A stretch of 64,000 nt of DNA from the NCBI RefSeq assembly GCF_019457515.1, contig NZ_CP080421.1:2108001-2172000 (forward strand), written 5' to 3'. The position numbers and the translations under genes were made by a program. Below, in pieces: positions 17,372 through 27,010 of this stretch. Numbering within the stretch: position 1 is the stretch's first letter; every line of letters starts with the position of its first letter. The notes under the pieces were generated by a model. It ran no database searches. It was not told where the DNA came from and saw only the letters and a list, made by a program, of their open reading frames with translations. This stretch comes from Shewanella mesophila. Its GTDB lineage: Bacteria > Pseudomonadota > Gammaproteobacteria > Enterobacterales > Shewanellaceae.

Positions 17372-19951
17372 ATGTACCGTATCGTCACTTCAACAATCGT
17401 GACAGCGGCGCTATTTAGCAGTGCATCGCTAAGCGCTAATGAATATGTCTTAAGTAAAGTCGCCAAGCCACTTTCTCAAGCGATAAACCTCACCTTAGAT
17501 CCCAAGCTCGATACCTTCTCAGGTTCGACCCAGATCCAGATAGAAGTCCTTAGCCCAACACACATCATCGATATTAGTGGCGTCGCATATACGGCAGCGA
17601 ACATTAAACTCGATGGCGCATTTCAATGTGATATGACGGCTAATATGCTTGATACGGGTATCGTTAAACTCAAGTGTGGCAACGAGATTGCCCCCGGTAA
17701 ATACACCTTATCGATGGACTTTACCGCACCTTATAACCGCCAATCTGTCGGGCTATACAAGACAATCGATGCGGATCTGCCTTATCTGTTTACTCAATTT
17801 GAGATGAGCGATGCCCGCAGAGCTTTCCCAGTATTTGATGAGCCTGAATATAAAATTCCGTTTCAAGTGACGATCACATCCCCAAGCAAGGAAAAGGTCT
17901 ACAGCAATACACCTGAAGTCGAAACTGTGGTTGATGGTGATGTAACTCGTCATCGCTTTGCTCAAACTAAACCGATTTCATCTTATCTCGTGGCGTTTGC
18001 GGTCGGTCAGTTTGAAGAGCTTGAAGTCACTGGAATGAAAATCCCTGGCAGGGTGATCACCACCAAGGGCAAAATCGACATGGCTAAGTATGCCGCAGAG
18101 CAGATGCCTGTCATATTAGATGCGTTAGAAACCTACTTCGGTGTGGACTATCCTTATGCCAAACTCGACTCTGTTGCTGTTCCTGAGTTTCCTTTCGGTG
18201 CAATGGAAAACGCAGGACTCGTTACTTATCGTGAAGATATCTTATTGTTAGACGACAGCAACGCAACCCAAAATGCACGTCAAAGAACGGTGTCAATTGT
18301 CGCCCATGAGCTTGCTCATCAATGGTATGGCAACTTAGTGACCATGCAGTGGTGGAATGACTTATGGCTAAACGAAGCGTTTGCCAGTTGGATGGCGTCA
18401 AAGATCACCCATCAGACTCACCCTGAGTTTGAGTCTAATTTACGCTTATCGAAAAATCGCGTAATGGGCCTTGATGCACGTCTCTCAACTAAGCCGATCC
18501 GTAAGCCAATCAAAACCGAAGCCGATATCATGGATGGACTAGGACTGGCGTACAGCAAAGGGGAATCCGTGCTTTCGATGGTAGAAAATTGGATCGGTGA
18601 AGATGCCTTTAAGTCTGGCATACGCAGTTATATAAAGGCCCATGCCTACCAAAATACCACCGCCGATGATTTGTGGAATGCATTAGCTAAGGCCTCGGGC
18701 AAAGATGTGGCCAAGGTCTTAAAGACCTTTATCGAACAATCCTCTTACCCTTTGATCAAGGTAAAGGTCTCGGGTAACCAATTAACCTTAAGCCAGCAAC
18801 GCTTCGTCTCATCGGGTACTGAAGCACCGGCGCAAACTTGGACTGTGCCAGTATCGGTAAAATTTGGACAAGATACCCATGTCAGCGAGCAAACATACTT
18901 GCTTGATGCGCCGAGCAAAACATTTGAACTGCCATTTGAACCAAGCTGGGTATTTCCTGATGCACAAGGTATGGGATACTACCGCTGGGTTTTAGAAGCT
19001 GAGCAGATGGCGGTCTTGCTAAGCAAGAGCAAAACCGTACTTAGTCCAAGAGAGCGCAAGGCATTGATATCGGCCGCAGATGCGTTGCTTAAAGCTGGCT
19101 ATGTCTCTGGTGGCGATCTATTAAATATCTTGGGTGAGTTTGTTAACGACAGTCATCCGCAAATCGTCTCTGATGCACTCGGTTATCTGCAGGCGCAGAA
19201 GGGCACCTTTATTGATAACAGTAACCAGCAACTCTGGGCTAAATTTGTCACAAAAAAAGCTCGGTTGGCGCTAGAGGTTTATGGGTTATCAACGAGTGCA
19301 GGTGAAGATCCTCAGATCAGTAAATTACGTCCATTACTCATCGCATTGTTAGGCTTTGAAGGTAAGGATCCTAAGATCATTGCTACGGCAAAGACCGAAG
19401 CACTGCTCTATTTAACTAAGCCTAGTGCAGCAGATCCCTATCTTATCGGCACCTATTTACAACTGGCGGTCTTTAATGGTGATGAAGCATTAATCAAGCA
19501 AATAATGCAGGTTTTTGAGAGCACTAAAGATCCGCAACAAAGAACAAATTTGCTCTATGCACTAGGCTATGCGCCGGCAGGCGAAACACAGCAAAATATT
19601 TTGGCCTATAGCCTGAGCGATAAGCTAACCGCACCGGATTTAAGTTATCTGTTTGCGGGTCAAAGTTATACTAAGGTTCGTGAAAAGGCTTTTAGGGACT
19701 GGGCTTATACCCATTATGAGCAGCTTGCGGCTAAGCTACCACCGTTTGCATTGCCTCGTTTACCAGCCTTTTTAGCTAGCGGTTGTGAACTAGAGCCATT
19801 TGAGCGCGCCAATGCATTTTTCTCAACCAAGACAGATAAAGTACCTGGTTATGCTCGCAGCCTATCGAAGCTTAATGAGCAAGTTAACGACTGTGCCGAG
19901 CTCAAAGCCCGGGAGCAAGCCAGTGTCGATCGATTTTTAAATCATCATTAA
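17372..19951 (+). CDS. Secreted M1-family aminopeptidase
   Basis: An 859-aa zinc aminopeptidase with a signal peptide (about residues 1-22, ending LSANE), so probably periplasmic or secreted. The substrate-recognition motif GAMENAGL lies near residue 275. The zinc site HELAHQWYGN is followed 18 residues later by Glu in WLNEAF (HExxH-x18-E). The ERAP1-like C-terminal helical domain accounts for the second half. It resembles Shewanella and other marine exported aminopeptidase N-like enzymes that release amino acids from peptides. A terminator follows at 19981. Confidence 0.92.
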   Translation: MYRIVTSTIVTAALFSSASLSANEYVLSKVAKPLSQAINLTLDPKLDTFSGSTQIQIEVLSPTHIIDISGVAYTAANIKLDGAFQCDMTANMLDTGIVKLKCGNEIAPGKYTLSMDFTAPYNRQSVGLYKTIDADLPYLFTQFEMSDARRAFPVFDEPEYKIPFQVTITSPSKEKVYSNTPEVETVVDGDVTRHRFAQTKPISSYLVAFAVGQFEELEVTGMKIPGRVITTKGKIDMAKYAAEQMPVILDALETYFGVDYPYAKLDSVAVPEFPFGAMENAGLVTYREDILLLDDSNATQNARQRTVSIVAHELAHQWYGNLVTMQWWNDLWLNEAFASWMASKITHQTHPEFESNLRLSKNRVMGLDARLSTKPIRKPIKTEADIMDGLGLAYSKGESVLSMVENWIGEDAFKSGIRSYIKAHAYQNTTADDLWNALAKASGKDVAKVLKTFIEQSSYPLIKVKVSGNQLTLSQQRFVSSGTEAPAQTWTVPVSVKFGQDTHVSEQTYLLDAPSKTFELPFEPSWVFPDAQGMGYYRWVLEAEQMAVLLSKSKTVLSPRERKALISAADALLKAGYVSGGDLLNILGEFVNDSHPQIVSDALGYLQAQKGTFIDNSNQQLWAKFVTKKARLALEVYGLSTSAGEDPQISKLRPLLIALLGFEGKDPKIIATAKTEALLYLTKPSAADPYLIGTYLQLAVFNGDEALIKQIMQVFESTKDPQQRTNLLYALGYAPAGETQQNILAYSLSDKLTAPDLSYLFAGQSYTKVREKAFRDWAYTHYEQLAAKLPPFALPRLPAFLASGCELEPFERANAFFSTKTDKVPGYARSLSKLNEQVNDCAELKAREQASVDRFLNHH

Positions 19952-19980
19952 GTTGGTCTTTAACAAAGATCGTTTAAAAA

Positions 19981-20007
19981 AGAGCTCGCTAGGCGGGCTC
20001 TTTTTTT
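19981..20007 (+). terminator. Rho-independent terminator after the aminopeptidase gene
   Basis: AGAGCTCGC pairs with GCGGGCTCT (one G-T pair) around a 3-base loop, then a run of T. Confidence 0.85.
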
Positions 20008-20240
20008 GCTTATGTTAGTGCTTATCTTAGTGATTATTTTAGGTCCATTAAGGAACCAAGCTAAGTTAACGTCTTTTCCTAAGTGGATTTATCGTCATGT
20101 AAGGGCGTTCTAAAAATGATCCGCGTGATCAATATTTGCCGTTAAAGAAAACTTTGTCTCAACGAATTAATGTTTTTTAGCTAATGTAAATTGAATTCTT
20201 CTTTGGTAAAATGCGGCAAATTTTACCGTGAGAATTAACT

Positions 20241-21161
20241 ATGCCAATGTACGTTGTGGGACATAAGATCCCAGATTCAGATTCAATTTGCGGCGCTATC
20301 GCACTTGCTTATCTTAAAAATCAGATTGGTGAAGCTGCAATTCCAGCGCGTCTTGGTGAACTCGCTCCAGAGACAGCATTCATACTAGAGCGTTTCGGTT
20401 TCGAAGCTCCGGAATTCAAAGAGAGCTACGCGGGCGAAGAAGTTTATATTGTTGATCACTCAGAGTTAACACAAGCACCGGATGATATTGCTCAAGCAAC
20501 GATTGTCGGCATCGTCGATCATCATAAGTTGGGCGACTTAACCACATCGACTCCGCTTGAGTGTTGGATCCGTCCGGTAGGTTGTAGTAACACAGTCATT
20601 AAGATGATGTATGACTTCTACAATGTAGAGATCCCGAAAGATATTGCTGGCATCATGCTATGCGCTATCTTAAGCGACACGGTTATCTTTAAGTCACCAA
20701 CCTGTACCACTGCCGATATAAAGTGTGTTGAAGCATTAGCTGAAATCGCTGGCGTTGAGGATTTCAAAGCACTGGGTATGGAGATGTTTAAGGTTAAGTC
20801 GGCAGTCGAAGGCACTCCAGTTCGCGATCTTGTTATGCGCGACTTTAAAGACTTCAACATGAACGGTAACTTAATCGGTATTGGTCAGCTTGAAGTGATC
20901 GATCTATCAGTGTTTGACGACATCAAGGCCGATCTTGAAGCGGATATTGCGGCCCTGAAGGCTGAAGGCAAGCGTCATAGCGTACTGTTATTACTGACAG
21001 ATATTATGAAAGAAGGTTCTGAAATGTTAGTGGTTTCAGATGACAGCGAGTTAACCTCGCGCGCCTATGGCAAAGCAACTGAGAATGGCCGAGTGTGGTT
21101 AGATGGTGTTCTTAGCCGTAAGAAGCAAGTCGTTCCACCGTTGCAAGATGCGTTAGCCTAA
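20241..21161 (+). CDS. ppaC: Manganese-dependent inorganic pyrophosphatase (family II)
   Basis: Hydrolyses pyrophosphate to phosphate in the cytoplasm. A 306-aa DHH-superfamily protein with the metal-binding start VVGHKIPDSDSICGAIA, the Asp of IVDHSE, the DHH motif IVDHHKLGD near residue 95, and the C-terminal DHHA2 region including a conserved SRKKQVVP near the end (xRKKQVxP signature of the family). The length matches family II enzymes. It is a single-gene unit between terminators. Confidence 0.95.
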   Translation: MPMYVVGHKIPDSDSICGAIALAYLKNQIGEAAIPARLGELAPETAFILERFGFEAPEFKESYAGEEVYIVDHSELTQAPDDIAQATIVGIVDHHKLGDLTTSTPLECWIRPVGCSNTVIKMMYDFYNVEIPKDIAGIMLCAILSDTVIFKSPTCTTADIKCVEALAEIAGVEDFKALGMEMFKVKSAVEGTPVRDLVMRDFKDFNMNGNLIGIGQLEVIDLSVFDDIKADLEADIAALKAEGKRHSVLLLLTDIMKEGSEMLVVSDDSELTSRAYGKATENGRVWLDGVLSRKKQVVPPLQDALA

Positions 21162-21210
21162 TCATGTTATCGATTAGATAAACCGAGTTTTTCAGTTAAA
21201 AACTCAATGA

Positions 21211-21236
21211 AAAAGCCGGTGAACCACCGGCTTTTT
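21211..21236. terminator. Bidirectional terminator between ppaC and the Lon-family gene
   Basis: AAAAGCCGGT and ACCGGCTTTT form a 10-bp perfect stem with a 5-base loop. A and T tracts on either side make it usable by both convergent genes. Confidence 0.9.
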
Positions 21237-21265
21237 GCTGCAGTAATGTGCAACGATCGTCGCGT

Positions 21266-23668
21266 CTATTTAACCGTCTTAGCTTGGCTCTTTACATGTG
21301 CTCTGAGTTTTTGTAGTCGTCTATCGGCTGTACCAAATACAGAATCTGCAGCATAATCCTCAAACTCAAAGTCCCGCTCACCAGCCTTTATCCCAGTTAA
21401 TATTTCAATGGCTTCGGTCACATGGTCAATCGCCCAAATAGAGAAGGTGCCTTTCTTAACCGCATCAACAATATCGGATCTCAGCATCAAGTTTTGAACA
21501 TTAGACTTAGGGATGATCACCCCTTGGGAATCACAACGTCCTTTTATAGTGCAAACATCGAAGAAACCTTCGATCTTTTCATTCACGCCACCAATAGGTT
21601 GAGCTTGGCCAAATTGGTTCATCGACCCCGTTATCGCAACATCTTGGCGAAGGGGCAATTTGGCAAACGCCGAGATAATGGTGCAAAGCTCAGCCATCGA
21701 GGCGCTATCACCGTCAACCCCGCCATAGTTTTGTTCGAAGGTGAGGTGAGTGGTCAATGGGATCTTATCGGTTTGCCCCAAGATTGTGGCCAGATAGGCG
21801 GTCAAAATCATCACCCCTTTAGAGTGAATACTGCCACCGAGTTCAACCTTCCGCTCAATATCAAATACAACGCCTTCGCCATAGGCAACGGTTGCGGTGA
21901 TCCGGTTCGGCGCGCCAAACTGATGATCAGATGTGGACAATACCGATAGGGCGTTGATTTGACCCACAACCGAATTTTGAGTGTCGATTAGCGTAGTACC
22001 ATTAATAAAACTCTGCATAATGTTATCTTTGAGACGACACACTCTATGCTCATGATTTTTCAGTGCTTGCTCGACATGACCAAGCCTTATCATGTTAGCA
22101 TTACTGGATTTGGCGACATAGTTAGACTCACGCAGTAGGTTGGCGATATCAGCAGAATGCAGCGAAAGCTTATTTTGAGCATCGGCCTGACGTGAACTAA
22201 ATTCGATGATGCGTTTGATTGCGCCGCGATCACAGTGCAGCATTTTATTACCATGAACTATGCTAGAAATAAATTTCGCATACAGTGCTTCTGACTCATC
22301 GGTTCTTGGCATTTCGTCTTCAAAATCGGCAGTGACTCTAAACAGCTCTTTAAATTCAGGATCGTAATACTGTAAAAGTTGGTAAGTTTGATAATCGCCA
22401 AAGAGGATGATTTTAACATCTAATGGAATAGCTTCAGGATCGAGAGAGATAGTCCCTGACAAAGTAACCTCGCGTTCGAGGGAGCTGAGACTTAGCTTTC
22501 TTGAACGCAATGCACGTTTTAATCCATCCCAAACATAAGGCTGTTCTAACACCTTAATTGCATCGATCATCAATACGCCGCCGTTCGCCTTGTGCAAACT
22601 GCCTGCGCGGATCAAAGAGAAATCTGAAAAAATGGTGCCCTTAAATGTGGCGTTTTCTATGTAACCAAAAATATTGTGATAGTTAGGGCTTTCCTCTATC
22701 ACGATGGGCATCACTTGATCACCGTGATTAACCAACACATTAACTTGATAACGCCGAGGCATTTTCTTTTCGAGTGACGCGTAAGATAGAGCTACTTGCT
22801 CCTCATTTTGTTCTAAGAAAATATCTAAATTATCAATAATATCCTTATGCATCTCATTCAGGTAAGTTTTAATTTCGCCCTGATCTGCATAGGATTGTTT
22901 TAAAGGGTCGATAAGATGGACTAATACATCTTGTGCAACTTGCTCGTCATGCTTTTGCTGCTTTTCGGAATAACGCTCTTCCCATGCAGTAAACTTTCGC
23001 ACCACTTCCCGCAGTTTTGACTCCAATTCGCCAATTTGCTGTTCCAGCTGCTCCTGTTCCTTGTTGCTTAGTGCCGCAAAGGAGGCTTCACTGTGAGCTT
23101 CTTCCCCATTCATCGCCACTAATTCATAACTACCTTGGGCGGTTATGCTAAGACTAATGTTTTTCGAGGCAGCCTCTTTAGTGAGCTGGGTGAGGGCGTT
23201 TTCTTGTCTGTTCGCTAACTGACTTTTTAACTTTTCAGCTCGTGCATAATACATTTCATTATCGAACGCCAACGGTAGTGCTTTTACCAGCCGTTTCATT
23301 AGCAGCTCAATATCCTTCTTAAATTGAGTGCCTTTACCCTGAGGAAGCTTGAGTACTTTAGGGGTTCGAGCATCATCGAAGTTTACGACATAACACCAGT
23401 CATAAAGTTGATGATGACCATTGGGATCATAACGATCTAAATATCGCATCACCATGGTGCGCTTACCTAAGCCGTTACGGCCAATGGCATAGATGTTATA
23501 TCCTTTGTCCTTCATTGACATGGCAAATTCAACAGCGCCTTGAGCACGCTCTTGACCAACGATTTCATTAAGCGGTGTTAGGTGTTTTGTCGATTTAATA
23601 TCAAGGGCTAATCCCTTAAGATCACAATGGCGATAGAGTTTGTCACTGGTAAGAGGGGAAATTGGCAT
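21266..23668 (-). CDS. Lon-family ATP-dependent protease (AAA plus S16 domains)
   Basis: An approximately 800-aa protein of the LonH/YcbZ-like group, which lacks the N-terminal substrate domain of Lon A. The P-loop is AIGRNGLGKRTMVM near residue 65, a coiled-coil region rich in Gln, Glu and Lys follows (about residues 155-260), then the rest of the AAA module (GGVLMIDAIKVLEQ near residue 365). The S16 protease domain is C-terminal, with the catalytic Ser in GDSASMAEL and the Lys in GGVNEKIEGFFD. Both catalytic residues are present. I chose MPISPLTSDKLY as start (AAAGGTAA upstream); the frame is open to 23764, which would add a 32-residue tail. Confidence 0.88.
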   Translation of the reverse strand: MPISPLTSDKLYRHCDLKGLALDIKSTKHLTPLNEIVGQERAQGAVEFAMSMKDKGYNIYAIGRNGLGKRTMVMRYLDRYDPNGHHQLYDWCYVVNFDDARTPKVLKLPQGKGTQFKKDIELLMKRLVKALPLAFDNEMYYARAEKLKSQLANRQENALTQLTKEAASKNISLSITAQGSYELVAMNGEEAHSEASFAALSNKEQEQLEQQIGELESKLREVVRKFTAWEERYSEKQQKHDEQVAQDVLVHLIDPLKQSYADQGEIKTYLNEMHKDIIDNLDIFLEQNEEQVALSYASLEKKMPRRYQVNVLVNHGDQVMPIVIEESPNYHNIFGYIENATFKGTIFSDFSLIRAGSLHKANGGVLMIDAIKVLEQPYVWDGLKRALRSRKLSLSSLEREVTLSGTISLDPEAIPLDVKIILFGDYQTYQLLQYYDPEFKELFRVTADFEDEMPRTDESEALYAKFISSIVHGNKMLHCDRGAIKRIIEFSSRQADAQNKLSLHSADIANLLRESNYVAKSSNANMIRLGHVEQALKNHEHRVCRLKDNIMQSFINGTTLIDTQNSVVGQINALSVLSTSDHQFGAPNRITATVAYGEGVVFDIERKVELGGSIHSKGVMILTAYLATILGQTDKIPLTTHLTFEQNYGGVDGDSASMAELCTIISAFAKLPLRQDVAITGSMNQFGQAQPIGGVNEKIEGFFDVCTIKGRCDSQGVIIPKSNVQNLMLRSDIVDAVKKGTFSIWAIDHVTEAIEILTGIKAGERDFEFEDYAADSVFGTADRRLQKLRAHVKSQAKTVK

Positions 23669-23991
23669 AGATGAATTACCTTTTATGACAGAGATTAATC
23701 TCAGTGTAGGCATAAGATTTTTAAATTTCAGTACTTTATTAATCGATAACCCGTTTTGAACCAAATATCCTAGCTAAATGCTCAATATGTGACCAAGACA
23801 TGTTACTTGCGGAGGCAATCGACTTAAATCTGCTCGATATTGCCTACAGATTTACTGTGAGCGTCTATCACAGTGAAACATCAAATCTTTAGGTGGTTGG
23901 CGAAAATTATAAGTGTTAATAATAGCCTTGCTTACCAGATCAGTTTTCATCGTAATTCCCGTCAAACTTCGTGTTAGCGAGATCTACACTG
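23669..23991. other. Upstream region of the Lon-family gene, no gene seen
   Basis: About 320 bases of AT-rich intergenic DNA that should hold the minus-strand promoter of the protease gene. No open frame with a ribosome binding site. Confidence 0.4.
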
Positions 23992-24331
23992 ACCCATTTT
24001 GCCCCTAAGTTTGTTACCTTCGAATGAAGGTTTGGCATTTTTTTACTTTGTCTGGGTAGTGGTTGGCGAAGTCTTTTTTGGAAAGTGTATTTAAAGGTCG
24101 AACCTTCACCATTTGAAATTGCCTGCCGCAGGCCTTATGTGCAAGCGCTCTTTTGGCTCGCCACGAGCACTTCCATGTGGGCTCTGCGAAATCATCTGAC
24201 CTCCAAGGATGGAGGGAATGCCGAAAAATGTCAGGAACATTTTCGGCCATGATTTCAAAGGCCAAAACCGCGCTTACACCTATCTCTAACGCTTCTTCGA
24301 TTGGACTTCATTTGATACGACTAATGAGTTA
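23992..24331 (+). repeat. Diverged repeat element, left copy of an inverted pair
   Basis: About 340 bases starting ACCCATTTT and continuing with TTACCTTCGAATGAAGG (24014-24030), TTGGCATTTTT, a central GCAGGCCT..ATGTGCAA and CGAGCACTTCCATGTG, and ending ATGAGTTAA. The same ordered blocks occur in reverse complement at 26113-26410. No transposase is present. An 83-aa open frame inside it (24014-24265, minus) looks spurious. It reads as a non-autonomous or decayed mobile repeat. Confidence 0.6.
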
Positions 24332-24548
24332 AAGGCTAAGAAGCTTTTGCCCCTTTATTGGTTAGAACAAACATTTCTCCTCATTTAATTAACTCGTCAT
24401 TTGACCAAATTTTGTTTATGCATGAAATGTGTCTACAGAATTGAGGGAACATCAGTTTGAAGTCGGAAAATTATGTAAAGTAATTCAGGTGCTTATCATT
24501 GTTTAGATTTAGTGCGATAATACCCGTAAATTTAATGGTGGTGTTGGT

Positions 24549-25922
24549 ATGACAATAGGTAAGGGAACCGAACAGCTTCGTACTGGTGAGTTGGTTTTGC
24601 ATTGCGTTCAGGTCGAAGTGTTTCAAATAATTGATGATGGACTCAAAATGTCGGGTCACGGCACTATTAAGGTTAACAATGTCGGGACAATTTACATGGA
24701 GTTCATTTGCACCACCAGTGAGAATGTACCTCATGCGTTGTTTAGTGAAAGACTACCTAAAGACCCGTTAAATGAAGAGCACAAGTTGTATCTCCGCGCT
24801 CAAACAATAAGCGGTGACGTGTATGTGTCTGACGATTTCTCTATCCAAATCAATATGAACTCATCGTACCCACCAGTCCATCACTACATCTTCTTATCGT
24901 CGATTAATTGCTGTTCTACCGCTGAGCCGCATCAATCAAAAGAAGGTAATTACCTTTACTTTGAATTTGCAGAACATTGCAATATCCCTGCTAACAAGTC
25001 TAATTCAGTCGTTTCTAGCCTTGGTGATGAGTCACACAGCCGGAATCAGACAGTACTGGAAATGGATGGTTATTCAATATCTATGGTCAAAAAACTAGAC
25101 TACACAGAAGTGCGTGTAACGGGATGTTTTGACCCTGAAGAACTATTGCAATGTTTGAAGTTCTATATTGGGTTTTCTAGCGCATCTATGCCTCAGTTTG
25201 TTTATATGCTGAAGCGCATGGGTGAAGACACACAAGAGATTATTTCCAGTATAGTTAACAATCAAAAGCGCCAGCTGTCATCTAGCCCAATGGTCAAAAA
25301 TGTTGCTGATAAAAAGTACAGAGACGCTGTTTACCACTACAAGTTATTAGACAATATAATCAGTCTGCGCAAGAAGAATCCTAGGCAATTTGAGAGTATG
25401 TATTCTCAATGGGAGAGGGTGTGGTATTCCTTCCAATCAAAGAATAGCATTATGATTCTAACCCTATCGGTCGCTATCGAAGGGCTGTTAAATGATATCT
25501 ATATCCCTGCTATCAAGGTAAAACAAAATAACTTAGAGTTGGAAGCTGAGATAAAGAAGGTCAAGCAACAGATTAAAACGCTTGAGCTAACCGAAGATCA
25601 ACGCAATCGAATTCTGAATAGCGTGAGTTACTGGAAGAATATTACAGCAGCTAAAGCTCTAGAATACTTAATTGAACAGGGTGTAATAACAAGTGCAGAT
25701 AAGAAGTTGTGGCAAGATCTTCGCAATGAAAGTGCTCACCCTAAGGTCCGAGAAGATAATTTAGCTAAAGAAAGACTGGAACGTGAGAAAGTATCGTCCT
25801 GCTTAAACTTATTCCACAAAATCGTGTTGAATACATTAGCGTTTTCTGGGCCTATTTGGATCTTACAAGCAGGTAAAGAGCCTGTTTGTGAAGAGTTGAT
25901 CCATATCGAAATCTTAAATTGA
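24549..25922 (+). CDS. Putative HEPN-domain protein, possible abortive-infection or RNase protein
   Basis: A 457-aa protein without signal peptide or membrane segment. I do not recognise the N-terminal half, which looks beta-rich. The C-terminal part is helical (including a Lys/Glu-rich coiled-coil stretch around residues 325-350) and contains LWQDLRNESAHPKV. Arg392-Asn393-x3-His397 fits the RNxxxH catalytic motif of HEPN ribonucleases. Stand-alone HEPN proteins of this size (for example ApeA-type) are often phage-defence effectors, but here the function is inference from one motif and the setting. It lies alone between two inverted repeat elements, in an insertion-prone region next to dif, which suggests transfer. 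The ribosome binding site is weak. Confidence 0.55.
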   Translation: MTIGKGTEQLRTGELVLHCVQVEVFQIIDDGLKMSGHGTIKVNNVGTIYMEFICTTSENVPHALFSERLPKDPLNEEHKLYLRAQTISGDVYVSDDFSIQINMNSSYPPVHHYIFLSSINCCSTAEPHQSKEGNYLYFEFAEHCNIPANKSNSVVSSLGDESHSRNQTVLEMDGYSISMVKKLDYTEVRVTGCFDPEELLQCLKFYIGFSSASMPQFVYMLKRMGEDTQEIISSIVNNQKRQLSSSPMVKNVADKKYRDAVYHYKLLDNIISLRKKNPRQFESMYSQWERVWYSFQSKNSIMILTLSVAIEGLLNDIYIPAIKVKQNNLELEAEIKKVKQQIKTLELTEDQRNRILNSVSYWKNITAAKALEYLIEQGVITSADKKLWQDLRNESAHPKVREDNLAKERLEREKVSSCLNLFHKIVLNTLAFSGPIWILQAGKEPVCEELIHIEILN

Positions 25923-26112
25923 TGTGCACTGATTAACTTGCTTTGTCAAATTGTTGAATGGATTCCTAGGCATCAATGATAGGTATTATACTGTGTTGAA
26001 TTACTAGCAAAAGGTTGGACAGTCATAACTTCCAATGTCAAAAGTTGAGATACTTTTTCTCATCTAAGTCACTCGGGATAGACCAGAGACTCTAACGTGT
26101 TTCTGTCCAGAA

Positions 26113-26410
26113 ATGAGTTAACTTGTGATTGCCCAAGAGGTACCAGTAAAGTCAAATCGAAGAGATAGAAAACTCGGTGTGAACACAGTTGTGACCTTCC
26201 GAGGCATGGACGCCGAGGTAGAGCTCACATGGAAGTGCTCGTAGCGCGTCACAAATGTGTTTGCACATGAGGCCTGCTGCAAGCGATTCAAAACAATGAA
26301 GGTTAACGCTACCATCAGCCATACCAAAAACCAATTCAGCCAAATGTTATCAGCCAAAAATGCCAACACCTTCATTCGAAGGTAAACCCACTTTTGTCCA
26401 AAAATGGGTT
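26113..26410 (-). repeat. Diverged repeat element, right copy of an inverted pair
   Basis: Reverse-complement counterpart of the element at 23992-24331. CCTTCATTCGAAGGTAA (26369-26385), CACATGGAAGTGCTCG and AGGCCTGCTGC recur in the mirrored order. The ends also carry a similar direct pair, TTTCTGTCCAGAAATGAGTT near 26100 and TTTTGTCCAAAAATGGGTT near 26392. Several short open frames overlap it in different frames, none with coding support. Confidence 0.6.
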
Positions 26411-26909
26411 AGGGGACTTAACTCACTAATACCAAAGTGTACTAGCATCTATTCTTTGCGACAGGACGAATAACTTCATTTAACCCATAGGACCTAATAG
26501 TTACGGCCAGCTTCACTGTTCTAGGGGCTTACCATACCTTCCATCCTGGAATAATCACATATTCATAGATAATCAGGCCGTTGATATAGAAACCTAGAGC
26601 AGAAAAGTACATTCCCGATACATTTTTATCACTATCAACAATTCTATCCAAATTGAAATTGACACATTTTACAAAGAGGTTGTCATAACGCAGCGCACAT
26701 TCTACTGGGCAATAGTGTGGTATCAATGATTTCGTGCACGTAGCGACGCCTAATCTTTAATCAATTCAATTGCCTTTCATCATTTGAACAATCTGAACTA
26801 AGGTCGAGAGGCTATTGACTGTCAATGCTTGAATTGCGTCTTGATTCAGAATCTGAAATTAAGTGAAACTTTACAAATTTCCCGCACAATTACTTAAGTC
26901 ACACACCCA
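26411..26909. other. Region between repeat element and dif, no supported gene
   Basis: About 500 AT-rich bases. A 65-codon minus-strand frame at 26529-26726 has no ribosome binding site and no recognisable product. Nothing else is supported up to the dif site. Confidence 0.4.
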
Positions 26910-26937
26910 ATTTAACATAATATACATTGTGCGCATT
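26910..26937. other. dif: Chromosomal dif site (left prophage junction)
   Basis: A 28-bp XerCD site: XerD arm ATTTAACATAA (26910-26920), 6-bp centre TATACA (26921-26926), XerC arm TTGTGCGCATT (26927-26937). In the opposite orientation it closely matches E. coli dif (XerD arm TTATGTTAAAT identical, XerC arm differing in a few bases). This is the only fully canonical copy in the window, so it is the site expected to resolve chromosome dimers after phage insertion. The phage begins within it: sequence from 26922 on is shared with the phage repeat units. Confidence 0.93.
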
Positions 26938-26959
26938 TTTAAAATAAACAAACCAACTC

Positions 26960-27010
26960 AAACTGATTAAGAAACCTTCCCACTGACGTGGGCCCCTTCC
27001 TAATCAGTTT
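26960..27010. promoter_or_regulatory. Nested hairpin at the zot 3' end, unit 1
   Basis: AAACTGATTA (26960-26969) pairs with TAATCAGTTT (27001-27010), and inside it CCCAC (26980-26984) pairs with GTGGG across a 4-base loop. The outer arm includes the zot stop codon. It lies between zot and the attachment site. It could be a transcription terminator or the packaging hairpin that inoviruses need; sequence alone does not decide. Confidence 0.55.

Noticed and set aside
24014..24265. 83-codon minus-strand frame inside the left repeat element
   Set aside because: It lies wholly within a repeat, lacks a ribosome binding site, and the corresponding part of the right copy is broken into other frames.
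26118..26375. Two overlapping minus-strand frames in the right repeat element
   Set aside because: They overlap each other in different frames inside a diverged repeat, with no sign of coding constraint.
26529..26726. 65-codon minus-strand frame left of dif
   Set aside because: No ribosome binding site, no family resemblance and no partner gene.
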